The notes beneath the pieces are model-generated. The model made no database searches. It was not told the origin of the DNA and was given only the letters and a program-made list of their open reading frames with translations. Positions 25,243-34,316 of a DNA stretch of 58,373 bases are shown here, in pieces. Position 1 is the first letter of the stretch, and each line of letters begins with the position of its first letter. Both the position numbers and the translations under genes were made by a program. Origin of the DNA: Erythrobacter sp. WG (GTDB taxonomy: Bacteria > Pseudomonadota > Alphaproteobacteria > Sphingomonadales > Sphingomonadaceae); contig NZ_JAPFGY010000022.1 in assembly GCF_026586795.1 (NCBI RefSeq), forward strand, positions 1 to 58,373. The letters are read 5' to 3'.

Positions 25243-26219
25243 GCCGCGCCCCCTTGGACGGCGACGAAATCCGCGAGCCGATCGAGCGTGCGCGCGGCAT
25301 CGAACTGGTAGGGCCCCTCGGCGCCCCACAGGCCCGCATGGCGGGTGTGCATATCCTCCCTGTGAACCCGTGCGGAGGTCTGCGGCATGGCGCGGCCCAT
25401 CACCCGCTGATGGATGGCGGCTGCGGTGAGCGGCTCCGGGGCGAGATGCAGATGCTTGAGGCCAGCCGCGAGCGCGAAGCCGATGTCCTGCCACAGCCGA
25501 TCAATCGAGTAGTATTGGTAGGTCGTTCCGGGGTGGTGGAACTGCACCGCCGTCGCCCCCATCACCTCCAGCGCAGCCTCGAGATCGGCCCGGCGCGGGT
25601 CGGCGCCTAGCGCCGCGCGGTCGAGTCGCAGCATCCCGGTCGCCGGATCGGGTGCATAGAGGCTGCGCAGCCACGCCCCGAGATCGCCCCTGAGCGCGTC
25701 CGCCAGCGCCGCGAGCTTCGCCTCGGGCAGCATCGAGGGCACAGGGTTCATGAGATCGAAGAGGAAGTTCTTGCGCAGGCCCGCCCCGAACAGGGCAGGC
25801 AGGCGCACGATCAGGCTGTCCGGAAAGCGGCTCTCGACGAAGGCTTCGAGCGCGCGGCGATGGCGGCCATAGGCGAGATCCTGCTGGAAGGCCTGCGTCG
25901 TCTCGTCATCGCCGCCGGCGAAATCGGCGAGCACCGCGATCGAGGAGATCAGCACGAGGCGCTGCGCCGTCACGCGCTCCAGCCGGGCGATCAGCGCATC
26001 GACCTGCGCCGCGTCGCGCTCAGGTGCGCGGTTCGCCTCGAGCATCGAGCCGGGCGCAGCCGCGCACACCAGCGTGCCGAACGTCTGACCGTCGATCGCG
26101 GCTATGTTGGCACTGTTGAAGCAGGCGTCGAAGCGCGCCTGCCGCAGCAGCGCACCGCCGACGAAGCCGGTGTGACCGATGAGCCCTGTGGGCGAGGGAG
26201 TGACATCGGAACCGTTCAT
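25239..26219 (-). CDS. NAD-dependent epimerase/dehydratase-like protein
   Basis: A 326-aa Rossmann protein: SPTGLIGHTGFVGGALLRQARFD (glycine motif), LVLISSIAVLADF, RHRRALEAFVESRFPDSLIVRLPALFGAGLRKN, and DTYQYYSIDRLWQDIG-like C-terminus (actual residues TTYQYYSIDRLWQDI). The catalytic YxxxK is only partly evident (AYGRHRRA), so it may not be a functional epimerase. It is the promoter-proximal gene of the seven-gene minus-strand operon ending at 17387. The start at 26219 has no strong ribosome site. Confidence 0.7.
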   Translation of the reverse strand: MNGSDVTPSPTGLIGHTGFVGGALLRQARFDACFNSANIAAIDGQTFGTLVCAAAPGSMLEANRAPERDAAQVDALIARLERVTAQRLVLISSIAVLADFAGGDDETTQAFQQDLAYGRHRRALEAFVESRFPDSLIVRLPALFGAGLRKNFLFDLMNPVPSMLPEAKLAALADALRGDLGAWLRSLYAPDPATGMLRLDRAALGADPRRADLEAALEVMGATAVQFHHPGTTYQYYSIDRLWQDIGFALAAGLKHLHLAPEPLTAAAIHQRVMGRAMPQTSARVHREDMHTRHAGLWGAEGPYQFDAARTLDRLADFVAVQGGAA

Positions 26220-26495
26220 CGCGTGGGCAGCTGGTTCTATCCGGGGGTTCGAAGACGCGGACAGCTGCAGGCCGGGTGGTGACAGACCACTCGGACCCGA
26301 ACGGCCCTTGCGCCGCATCATAAAATCCATTCATTCCGATAAGGTTAACCAAGCGGCCACGGATGCGAGCGTGAGCACATCGATGAGCGGACGTGGCGCA
26401 CCGAACCGGCAAGAGCCGCGCGACCGATTCATCTTGCCTCGCGCCGGGAACCCCATCAGAAATCGACCCCTATCGAATTCAGGGGGCTAGAAAAT

Positions 26496-28889
26496 ATGCG
26501 CAAGTGGGGTTTGCTCCTTGGCGGGGCACTGATGATCGCTTCGGCCGCGCAGGCAAAGGACAAGAAGGCCGAAGCGGCGAAGACGGACGAGCCGACGCTG
26601 GCGCAGTTCGTCAAGGACTTCGACCGGAGCGAGGGGCTGTTCCCCGTTTACCGCGACAAGAAGTCCGGCGAGGTCTTCATGGAGATCGACGCCGATCGCC
26701 TGGGCCGCGAATTCATCTACTTCACCTACACCGAGAACGGCCCGGTCGAGACCGGTCATTTCCGGGGCAACTTCCGCGACAATCGCATCATCGTGTTCAA
26801 TCGGAACTACGACCGGATCGAGGTGGAGGCGGTCAACACCAGCTACTACTTCGATCCCGCCAATGCGCTGGCCCGGTCCTCGAGCGCGAACATCGCCCGC
26901 GCGCCGATCGGCAGCGTCGAAATCAAGGCGAAGAGCGAGGACGGCAAGAAGCTGCTGATCTCGGCCGATGCGCTGCTGAAGAGCGAGGCCCTGCACCAGA
27001 TCTCCCCGTGGCAATCGCCCGATGCCAAGCCGGGTGCGAGCTTCGGGCTGGGCGAGCTTTCCAAGGACAAGACCCGCATCACCGCGGCGCGCAGCTTTCC
27101 CGCAAACACCGACCTCAGGGTCGAATATGTCTATGACAATCCCAAGCCGGCGAACTACGGCACGCTCGACGTGACCGATGCGCGTTCGGTCGCGGTGCTG
27201 GTGCAGCACTCCTTCCTCGCCATGCCCGAGCCCGGCTACGAGCCGCGGGCAGACGATTTCCGCGTCGGCTACTTCACCAGCCAGTCGACCGATCTCACCT
27301 CCAAGGAGCACGCTCCCTATCGCGACCTGATCCATCGCTGGCGGCTGGTGAAGAAGAACTCCGGGGCGGCGCTCTCGGACCCGGTCAAGCCGATCACCTT
27401 CTGGATCGAGAACACCACCCCGGTCGAATTGCGCGGCATCATCCGCGACGCCACGCTCGCCTGGAACAGCGCCTTCGAGAAGGCCGGCTTCACCAACGCG
27501 GTCGAGGTCAAGATCCAGCCCGACGATGCGGACTGGGACGCGGGCGACCTGCGCTACAATGTCCTGCGCTGGACGTCTTCGCCGACCCCGCCTTTCGGCG
27601 GCTACGGCCCGAGCTTCGTCAACCCGCGCACCGGCGAGATCATCGGCGCGGACATCATGCTCGAGTATGTCTTCCTCACCAACCGGATGCGCTACAACGA
27701 GATCTTCGAGACCGCAGGGCTCCCGGCGGAAATGCGCGGACCTGACGCGGCGCATCGGCACGGGCCCGGCGCAGGGCCGGCCTGCGATTTCGGCGCGCTC
27801 CTCCAGGCGCGGATGATGACCGCCCGCGCCGTGCTGCTCGCTCAGGGCGCATCGCCCGAGGCTTTCGACGCCTTGATCGAGCAGGAGCTCTACTACCTCG
27901 TCCTCCACGAAGTAGGGCACACGCTGGGGCTCAACCACAATATGCGCTCCTCGCACAGCGTGCCTTACGCGGCGCTGAGCTCGCCCGAGACCCTGCCGGT
28001 CAACTCGGTCATGGAGTACCCGGCGATCAACATCGCGCGGCCGGGCGAGACCCAAGGGCAGTTCTCGGTCAAGCGCCCGGGGCCCTATGATCTGTGGGCG
28101 ATCGAATACGGCTACACCACCGACGCGGGCGCGCTCGGCAACATCCTTGCCCGATCGACCGAACCGCAGCTCGTCTTCGGCAACGATGCCGACGATATGC
28201 GTGCGCCCGGCGTGCATATCGATCCCCGGGTGATGGTCGGCGACCTTTCCGACGATCCGATCGGCTGGGCGCAGCGCCAGTCGCAGCTCATCAACCAGAC
28301 CTTCGCGGCCTTGCCCGCAAAGGTGCTGAAGGCGGGCGACAGCTACCAGGCGCTGATCGACAGCTACTTCATCCTCACCGGACAGCAGGCGAATGCCGCG
28401 GTTGTCGCCTCCCGCTGGATCGGCGGGGTGTTCAACAACCGTGCGGCGGTGGGGCAGGCGGGGGCGCAGAAGCCGCTGGTGCCGGTTGCCGTGGCGGACC
28501 AGCGCCGCGCGCTCGCGGCCGTCACTGCGATCGCCTTTGCGCCCGCTGCCTTCGCGGCCAGCGAGGCGCTGCTCGACCGCCTCCAAGTCCAGCGGCGCAG
28601 TTTCGACAGCTTCGGCACCAATGTGGACCCCAAGCCGCACGCGCGCGCGCTGAGCATCCAGAGCGACTTGCTCGATCATATGCTGCACCCCAATGTCCTT
28701 ACGCGCCTTACCGATGCGCGGCGTTATGGTGGGGAATATCCGGTCAGTACCTACATGGCCGAGCTGACGGCCGCCGTCTTCGACGCCGATCGCGCGGGGC
28801 CGGTGAACACCTATCGCCAGAACCTGCAGATCGAATATGTCACCCGGCTGATCGCTGCCGCCTCGGGCGCGGGGAGTGGTGCGGCCTAG
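26496..28889 (+). CDS. exported zinc metalloprotease, C-terminus cut by an in-frame amber codon
   Basis: A 797-aa protein with a signal peptide ([19 protein letters not shown]) and the DUF5117/DUF5118 arrangement seen in large metzincin-like proteins. The catalytic [11 protein letters not shown] motif is complete: His471, Glu472, His475 and His481. The TAG at 28887-28889 is followed in the same frame by 56 sense codons reading [19 protein letters not shown] and ending SLIAAFERR with its own stop at 29058-29060. That tail looks like the usual C-terminal domain, so the gene is either truncated by a nonsense change (CAG to TAG is one base) or misread. Confidence 0.85.
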   Translation: MRKWGLLLGGALMIASAAQAKDKKAEAAKTDEPTLAQFVKDFDRSEGLFPVYRDKKSGEVFMEIDADRLGREFIYFTYTENGPVETGHFRGNFRDNRIIVFNRNYDRIEVEAVNTSYYFDPANALARSSSANIARAPIGSVEIKAKSEDGKKLLISADALLKSEALHQISPWQSPDAKPGASFGLGELSKDKTRITAARSFPANTDLRVEYVYDNPKPANYGTLDVTDARSVAVLVQHSFLAMPEPGYEPRADDFRVGYFTSQSTDLTSKEHAPYRDLIHRWRLVKKNSGAALSDPVKPITFWIENTTPVELRGIIRDATLAWNSAFEKAGFTNAVEVKIQPDDADWDAGDLRYNVLRWTSSPTPPFGGYGPSFVNPRTGEIIGADIMLEYVFLTNRMRYNEIFETAGLPAEMRGPDAAHRHGPGAGPACDFGALLQARMMTARAVLLAQGASPEAFDALIEQELYYLVLHEVGHTLGLNHNMRSSHSVPYAALSSPETLPVNSVMEYPAINIARPGETQGQFSVKRPGPYDLWAIEYGYTTDAGALGNILARSTEPQLVFGNDADDMRAPGVHIDPRVMVGDLSDDPIGWAQRQSQLINQTFAALPAKVLKAGDSYQALIDSYFILTGQQANAAVVASRWIGGVFNNRAAVGQAGAQKPLVPVAVADQRRALAAVTAIAFAPAAFAASEALLDRLQVQRRSFDSFGTNVDPKPHARALSIQSDLLDHMLHPNVLTRLTDARRYGGEYPVSTYMAELTAAVFDADRAGPVNTYRQNLQIEYVTRLIAAASGAGSGAA

Positions 28890-29060
28890 ACACCGGTGGG
28901 GCCGGTGCCGCTGCCGACCTACGACTATGTCGCAAGATCGGCCGCGCTGGCGAGCCTCGAGAGGATCAAGACGCTCGCGGCGCAGCCTGTAACCGATGCG
29001 GAAACGCGCGCGCACCGGGCGCATATCCGATCGCTGATCGCAGCCTTCGAAAGACGGTAG
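28890..29060 (+). pseudogene. severed C-terminal tail of the metalloprotease
   Basis: These 56 codons continue the metalloprotease reading frame beyond the amber codon: [23 protein letters not shown] to [11 protein letters not shown]. It has no start codon or ribosome site of its own, so it is not expected to be translated except by readthrough. Its helical Arg-rich composition matches the ends of full-length relatives. Confidence 0.6.
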
Positions 29061-29095
29061 CGGACAGGGCGGCCATCGCGCGATATGGACGCGCG

Positions 29096-29644
29096 ATGGC
29101 CCGCCTGATCCTGTTCAACAAGCCCTTCGGCGTCCTCTCGCAGTTCACCGACAAAGGATCGCCCGCGACGCGCGCGACCTTGTCGGACTTCATCGCGGTG
29201 AAGGGCGTCTATCCTGCCGGCCGGCTCGACCGGGACAGCGAGGGCCTGCTGCTGCTTACCGACGATGGACGGCTGCAGGCGCGCATCGCCGATCCGCGCT
29301 TCAAGCTGCCCAAGACCTATCTGGTGCAGGTCGAAGGCGATCCGCAGGAGGCCGATCTCGCGCCGCTGCGTGAAGGTGTCCGGCTCAAGGACGGCATGAC
29401 TCTCCCGGCCGACGTCGCTCTGATCGACGCGCCGGATCTGTGGCCGCGCAACCCGCCGATCCGGGAGCGCAAATCCATCCCCGACCGATGGCTCAGGATC
29501 ACCTTGCGCGAAGGTCGCAATCGGCAGGTGCGGCGCATGACGGCGGCGGTGGGCCTGCCGACCTTGCGCCTTGTGCGCTGGTCGATCGGCGAATGGACCC
29601 TTGCCGGGATCCCGCCCGGGACGTTTGCGGACATTTCCATATGA
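29096..29644 (+). CDS. rluE: 23S rRNA pseudouridine synthase RluE-like
   Basis: A 182-aa member of the RsuA/RluB/E/F group lacking an S4 domain: [39 protein letters not shown] (the catalytic Asp is in GRLDRDSEG), [46 protein letters not shown]. The [10 protein letters not shown] segment is characteristic of RluE, which modifies U2457 of 23S rRNA. The stop overlaps the RlmJ start (ATGA), pairing two 23S rRNA modification enzymes in one transcript. Confidence 0.9.
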   Translation: MARLILFNKPFGVLSQFTDKGSPATRATLSDFIAVKGVYPAGRLDRDSEGLLLLTDDGRLQARIADPRFKLPKTYLVQVEGDPQEADLAPLREGVRLKDGMTLPADVALIDAPDLWPRNPPIRERKSIPDRWLRITLREGRNRQVRRMTAAVGLPTLRLVRWSIGEWTLAGIPPGTFADISI

Positions 29645-30477
29645 ACTATCGCCACTCGTTCCATGCCGGCAACAGCGCCGATGTCGTCAAGCACAGCGTG
29701 CTGATCGCCCTTGTGCGGGCCTTGCAGCACAAGCCCGGCGCCTTGACCCTGATCGATACTCATGCCGGTTGCGGGCTCTACGATCTCGGCGGCGATCAGG
29801 CGCTGCGCACTGGCGAGGCGACCGGGGGGGTGCTGCGGGCCTTCGCTGACGCCGACCCCTTGCTGGACGACTACCGCGCGGCCGTTCGCGCGGTGAATGC
29901 CGGTGACGCGCCGCGCCTCTATCCCGGCTCGCCGCGCATCCTTGCGCAGCTGCTGCGCCCGCAGGACAGCCTGATCCTCAACGAGAAGCACCCGGAAGAC
30001 GCTGCCGCTTTGCGCGCAGCGATGCGCGGCGTGACCGCAGCGATCCACGAGCGCGATGCCTACGAGCTGTGGCTCGCGATGCTGCCGACCCGGACCCCGC
30101 GCGGGGTTGTGGTGGTCGATCCGCCCTACGAGCAGACCGACGAGCGCGCCCGGATCGCTGCAACGCTTGCGGTTGCCATGCGCAAGTGGGCGCACGGCGT
30201 GACCGTGATCTGGTATCCGCTGAAGGACCGTGCCGCGCACACGCGCTGGAAGGAGCAATTGCGCCGGCTCGGCATCCCCAAGCTGCTGACGGTCGAGCAC
30301 TGGCTGTACGATGCCGACCAACCCGGCCTCTACAACGGCGCGGGGCTCTTCATCGTCAACCCGCCATACGCGTTCACCCAGGCGCTGCCGCCGCTTCTTG
30401 AGGCCCTTCGCATCGCGCTGGCGCCCGAGGGGCACCGGGGGGCGATTGCGGCGCACTGGCTGGGAGGCCAGGGGTGA
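29641..30477 (+). CDS. rlmJ: 23S rRNA (adenine(2030)-N6)-methyltransferase RlmJ
   Basis: This 278-aa protein opens with [27 protein letters not shown], the RlmJ hallmark, then [12 protein letters not shown] (SAM-binding) and the N6-adenine catalytic motif as [13 protein letters not shown], where DPPY carries the methyl-transfer motif [15 protein letters not shown] closes the fold. It is translationally coupled to RluE and followed by a 160-base gap before the BrkB-like gene. Confidence 0.95.
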   Translation: MNYRHSFHAGNSADVVKHSVLIALVRALQHKPGALTLIDTHAGCGLYDLGGDQALRTGEATGGVLRAFADADPLLDDYRAAVRAVNAGDAPRLYPGSPRILAQLLRPQDSLILNEKHPEDAAALRAAMRGVTAAIHERDAYELWLAMLPTRTPRGVVVVDPPYEQTDERARIAATLAVAMRKWAHGVTVIWYPLKDRAAHTRWKEQLRRLGIPKLLTVEHWLYDADQPGLYNGAGLFIVNPPYAFTQALPPLLEALRIALAPEGHRGAIAAHWLGGQG

Positions 30478-30637
30478 TGGGGGCGTCTGCCCGCCGCCTT
30501 GGCAACTGCGATCCGCCGGCAGGGGCGACAGGACGTGGTGACCCGGCGAGGCAGCTCTCGCCGCGCGAAGTTCATCGCGCTTGGAACCAATTGCTGCCGA
30601 AGGCTCTATGCACACCCCTCGAAGCGAGGGATGCGAA

Positions 30638-31618
30638 GTGACCGATCAGACGCGCGCGCGCGGAGAAGAGGCATCATCTCCATGGGAGATGCCGATCGCC
30701 GCGTGGAAGGACGTTCTTGTCAGAACCTACCGGGAGGCATCGGCCGACAATGTCGGCCACCTTGCCGCTGGAGCCGCGTTCTACAGCTTCCTCGCGCTTT
30801 TTCCCCTGCTGGCAGCCGCGGTGCTGACCTACGGCCTAGTGGCCGATCCTGACCTCGTCCTCAGTCACCTCACCGCCTTGACCACGATGCTTCCTGCCGA
30901 CGTTGCCCGGATCATCGGCGACCAACTGCTCAGCGTCGTCGAGACGTCGGGCGGCACGAAAGGGCTGGGGCTGCTTGTCGCGCTCGCAGTGGCGATCTTC
31001 GGTGCGCGCAACGCAGCCGGCGCAATCATCACCGCGCTCAACATCGCCTACGAAGAGGAAGAAAAGCGCGGGTTCCTGAAGACCAATCTGGTCGCCCTCG
31101 CGATCACGGTTTGCGCCGTGATCGCTCTGGTGATCGCCGCGATGGCGATGGCGGCCTTGGGCTATCTCGACGCGCTCATGCCGACGTCCGGGGCATGGGC
31201 GATCGCGGCCAGCAAGGCGCTGTCATACGCGCTGTTCGCGATGGCCGCCGCTATGGGCGCGGCGGTGCTCTACCGTTTCGGCCCTTCGCGGGAGAGGGCG
31301 AGCTGGAAATGGGTGACGCCGGGATCGCTGCTGTTCGCGGTCGCCTGGGTGATCCTCACGCTCGCCTTCGGCTTCTACATTGCGCGTTTCGGCAACTACG
31401 GAGCGACCTATGGCTCGCTCAGCGCCGTGGTCGTGCTGCTCACGTGGCTCTACCTCTCGGCCTATGCGCTCCTGTTCGGCGGCGAGCTCAACGCGGAGCT
31501 CGAGCATCAGACGGCGAGGGATACCACCACCGGTCCGGCCCAGCCGATGGGGACGAGGGGAGCGTGGGCGGCTGACAATGTCGCAAGCGGGCAGGCGGCG
31601 GTCCCGACCGCGCGGTGA
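30638..31618 (+). CDS. YihY/virulence factor BrkB family membrane protein
   Basis: A 326-aa protein with six hydrophobic segments. Diagnostic features are DNVGHLAAGAAFYSFLALFPLLAAAVLTYGL, FGARNAAGAIITALNIAYEEEEKRGF and a C-terminal segment ending LYLSAYALLFGGELNAELEHQT. The role of the family (transporter or membrane-stress protein) is unresolved. GTG 30638 was chosen because GAGGGA lies seven bases upstream; ATG 30608 is an alternative. The long acidic/basic tail after the last segment is cytoplasmic by the positive-inside rule. Confidence 0.85.
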   Translation: MTDQTRARGEEASSPWEMPIAAWKDVLVRTYREASADNVGHLAAGAAFYSFLALFPLLAAAVLTYGLVADPDLVLSHLTALTTMLPADVARIIGDQLLSVVETSGGTKGLGLLVALAVAIFGARNAAGAIITALNIAYEEEEKRGFLKTNLVALAITVCAVIALVIAAMAMAALGYLDALMPTSGAWAIAASKALSYALFAMAAAMGAAVLYRFGPSRERASWKWVTPGSLLFAVAWVILTLAFGFYIARFGNYGATYGSLSAVVVLLTWLYLSAYALLFGGELNAELEHQTARDTTTGPAQPMGTRGAWAADNVASGQAAVPTAR

Positions 31619-31745
31619 GAGCGGAGATCGACAAACAGGCGCGCGCATCCAGCGCGTCTGTGCAGATTTGCAGATTTGCCCCTTGCCGCGCGGCATGGGA
31701 CGGTTACGACCGGCGGATCAGTTCATCGCAACGGAGCACCGCCTC

Positions 31746-33062
31746 GTGACATTGACCCCAGCCCGCACTTGGCGAGCCGCTTGGCAGGCCTGCGTCGCGC
31801 TCGCGGCGCTCGGTGCAGCCTGCAGCCCTGCCGCAGCGCAAGACCGCGCCATCGCCTTTACCGGCGCGCGCATTCTCACCATGGCGGGCGAGCCGATCGA
31901 GAACGGCACGCTTGTGGTAAAGGGCGGCAAGATCATCGCGGTCGGCGCGAATATCCCCGTCCCCTCCGATGCCGAGCGGCGCGCGCTCGACGGGCGCACC
32001 ATCATGCCTGGCATCGTCGATACCCACTCGCACATCGGCCAGGTTGCGGGTGCGGACGGCTCCGGCCCGATCCAGCCCGACGTGCGGGCGATGGATTCGA
32101 TCGATCCGCTCGCGCCCAACATCGCCAAGGCGCGTGCGGCGGGGATCACCACGGTCAACATCATGCCGGGATCGGGACATCTTCTCAGCGGGCAGACCTT
32201 CTACATGAAGTTGCGTCAGGGCCGCACGGTCGGCGACGTCGCCTTCGCGATGAAGGACGGCGCGGCGCTGGGCGGCATCAAGATGGCGAACGGCACCAAC
32301 CCGATGGGGCGCACCGGCTTTCCCGGCACGCGCTCCAAGTCGGCGGCGATGCTGCGCGCGGCGCTGACCGAGGCCAAGGCCTATTGCGCGGGCGACCGCA
32401 AGAAGCGCGATCTGGGCAAGGACGCGCTGTGCGAGGTGCTCTCGGGCGAACGGCTCGTGCACTTCCACAGTCACCGCGCCGACGACATCATGACGGTGGT
32501 GCGCCTGAAGGAGGAATTCGGCTTCGACGTGCTGATCCAGCACGGCACCGAGAGCTACAAGGTCGCCGATGAGCTCGCGCGCGCCAAGGTGCCGGTCTCG
32601 AACATCACGCTCGATGCGCCGGGCGGCAAGCTCGAGACGATGGACCTCAGGATGGACAACGCGGCGATCCTCGAGAAGGCGGGCGTGCTGGTGTCGATCC
32701 ACACCGACGATCCGATCGTGGATTCGCGGATGCTGCTGCGCGAGGCCGGGCTCGCCGTGCGCGGCGGGATGACCCGCGAGGGCGCCTTGCGGGCACTCAC
32801 AATCAATGGTGCCAAGCAGATGAAGCTGGATGCGCGGATCGGTTCGCTCGAGCCGGGCAAGGATGCCGATTTCGTGGTGCTCGATGGCGATCCCCTGTCG
32901 GTCTACACCCATGTGCTCGAAACCTGGGTGGAGGGACGCAGCGTCTACGATCGCAGCAAGCCGGAAGACCTGCTGATGGCGACCGGCGGCTACGGCGCGG
33001 GAAGTCCGCTGGAAGCCTCGCACCACCATTGGGAAATCGCGGAAGCAGGGGGAGATCACTGA
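31746..33062 (+). CDS. exported amidohydrolase family protein (metal site intact)
   Basis: A 438-aa amidohydrolase with a signal peptide (residues 1-31, ending SPAAAQ). The metal ligands are visible: HSH at 94-96, Lys178 in GIKMANG, His240/His242 in VHFHSHRADD, His265 in IQHGTES and Asp320 in HTDDP. GSLEPGKDADFVVLDGDPL marks the imidazolonepropionase/dihydropyrimidinase-like fold. It probably hydrolyses a C-N bond of a periplasmic peptide or cyclic amide. GTG 31746 has GGAG nine bases upstream. It ends in a TGATG overlap with the partner gene. Confidence 0.88.
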   Translation: MTLTPARTWRAAWQACVALAALGAACSPAAAQDRAIAFTGARILTMAGEPIENGTLVVKGGKIIAVGANIPVPSDAERRALDGRTIMPGIVDTHSHIGQVAGADGSGPIQPDVRAMDSIDPLAPNIAKARAAGITTVNIMPGSGHLLSGQTFYMKLRQGRTVGDVAFAMKDGAALGGIKMANGTNPMGRTGFPGTRSKSAAMLRAALTEAKAYCAGDRKKRDLGKDALCEVLSGERLVHFHSHRADDIMTVVRLKEEFGFDVLIQHGTESYKVADELARAKVPVSNITLDAPGGKLETMDLRMDNAAILEKAGVLVSIHTDDPIVDSRMLLREAGLAVRGGMTREGALRALTINGAKQMKLDARIGSLEPGKDADFVVLDGDPLSVYTHVLETWVEGRSVYDRSKPEDLLMATGGYGAGSPLEASHHHWEIAEAGGDH

Positions 33063-34294
33063 TGCGCCGCGCCGCCGCCCTGCTCGCCGCCGCCGCGGGT
33101 TTCGCCGTGTCCGCTTCGCCGGCGCTGGCCCAGGACATCGCCGTACGCGGGCGCGAGGTGCACACCATGGCCGGCCCCGTCATCACCGATGGCGTGGTGG
33201 TGATCGACGATGGCAGGATCGTCGCCGTCGGCCCGGCTGCAACCACGCCGATCCCGGCGGGCTTCAAGGTCGTGGAGGCGGCGGTGGTCACCCCCGGCCT
33301 CGTCGATGCGCACAGCACGGTGGGCCTTTCGGGCTATCTCAACCAGACGCAGGATCAGGACCAGCTCGACAAGAGCGCGCCGGTCCAGCCGCAACTGCGC
33401 GCGATCGATGCCTATAACCCCAACGAAGCGCTGGTCGCCTGGCTGCGCGGGTTCGGGGTGACGACGGTGCACACCGGCCATGGGCCCGGCGCGCTGGTCT
33501 CGGGCCAGACGATGATCGCCAAGACCGTCGGCAACACCGCCGATGCGGCCGCACTGGTGCCGGTGGCGATGGTCGCGGCCAATCTCGGCCCTGCCGCGCT
33601 CGCGAGTGAAGGCAAGGCTCCCGGCACCCGCGCCAAGCAGATGGCGATGCTGCGTCAGGCGCTGCTCGATGCCCGTGCGGGCGAGCGTCCGGCCGCCAAG
33701 GCGGGCGCCAAGCCCGGCGCCGAGGACAAGCCGCCGACCCTCGAAACGCTGGCGATGCGCGACGTGCTGGCAAGAAAGCTGCCGCTGCTTGTCACCGCCA
33801 ACCGCGCGCAGGACATCATGAGCGCGCTGCGGCTGAAGGAGGAGTTCGGCATCGATCTTGTGCTCGACGGCGCAGCCGAGGCGCACCTCCTCACGCAGGA
33901 GATCAAGGCATCGGGGGTCAAGGTGATCCTCCACGCGCCCATGACGCGGCAATATGGCGAATATGAAAACGCCAGCTTCTCCACCGGCAGCGTGCTGCGC
34001 GCGGCAGGCATCCCCTTCGCCTATCAGTCGGGCTACGAAGCCTATGTGCCCAAGACCCGCGTCGTGCTGTTCGAAGCGGCGGTCGCGGCGGCCAACGGGT
34101 TGACGCGCGAAGAGGCGCTGGCGGCGATCACCATCGATGCGGCGCGGATCATCGGCATGGACAGCCGCGTCGGCTCGCTCGCCGTCGGCAAGGACGGCGA
34201 TGTCGCGCTGTTCGATGGCGATCCGTTCGAATATGCCTCGCACACGATCGGCGTGGTGGTGAACGGGGTGCTCGTTTCCACCACGCCGCAGTAG
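33062..34294 (+). CDS. exported amidohydrolase-fold pseudoenzyme
   Basis: A 410-aa protein homologous to its neighbour, with a signal peptide (MRRAAALLAAAAGFAVSASPALAQ). Ligand positions have changed: HSH is DAHST, FHSHRADD is VTANRAQD, IQHG is LDGA, HTDDP is QSGYE. Only the first His (residue 84) remains, so it cannot bind the usual zinc pair. The fold end (GSLAVGKDGDVALFDGDP) is intact and the reading frame is open, so it is maintained, not decayed. It is likely a structural or regulatory partner of the active enzyme, whose stop it overlaps. Confidence 0.85.
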   Translation: MRRAAALLAAAAGFAVSASPALAQDIAVRGREVHTMAGPVITDGVVVIDDGRIVAVGPAATTPIPAGFKVVEAAVVTPGLVDAHSTVGLSGYLNQTQDQDQLDKSAPVQPQLRAIDAYNPNEALVAWLRGFGVTTVHTGHGPGALVSGQTMIAKTVGNTADAAALVPVAMVAANLGPAALASEGKAPGTRAKQMAMLRQALLDARAGERPAAKAGAKPGAEDKPPTLETLAMRDVLARKLPLLVTANRAQDIMSALRLKEEFGIDLVLDGAAEAHLLTQEIKASGVKVILHAPMTRQYGEYENASFSTGSVLRAAGIPFAYQSGYEAYVPKTRVVLFEAAVAAANGLTREEALAAITIDAARIIGMDSRVGSLAVGKDGDVALFDGDPFEYASHTIGVVVNGVLVSTTPQ

Positions 34295-34316
34295 TCGCAG
34301 GAGAGCGCCGAGCGGT

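Noticed and set aside
26487..29024. 845-residue open frame on the minus strand opposite the metalloprotease
   Set aside because: It mirrors the metalloprotease gene, is rich in Arg/Gly/Asp as expected of an antisense GC-rich frame, and has no domain signature.
30581..30610. GGAAC-type ECF (EcfG) promoter before the BrkB-like gene
   Set aside because: A GGAACC is present at 30583 but no matching CGTT-like -10 follows at the right spacing.
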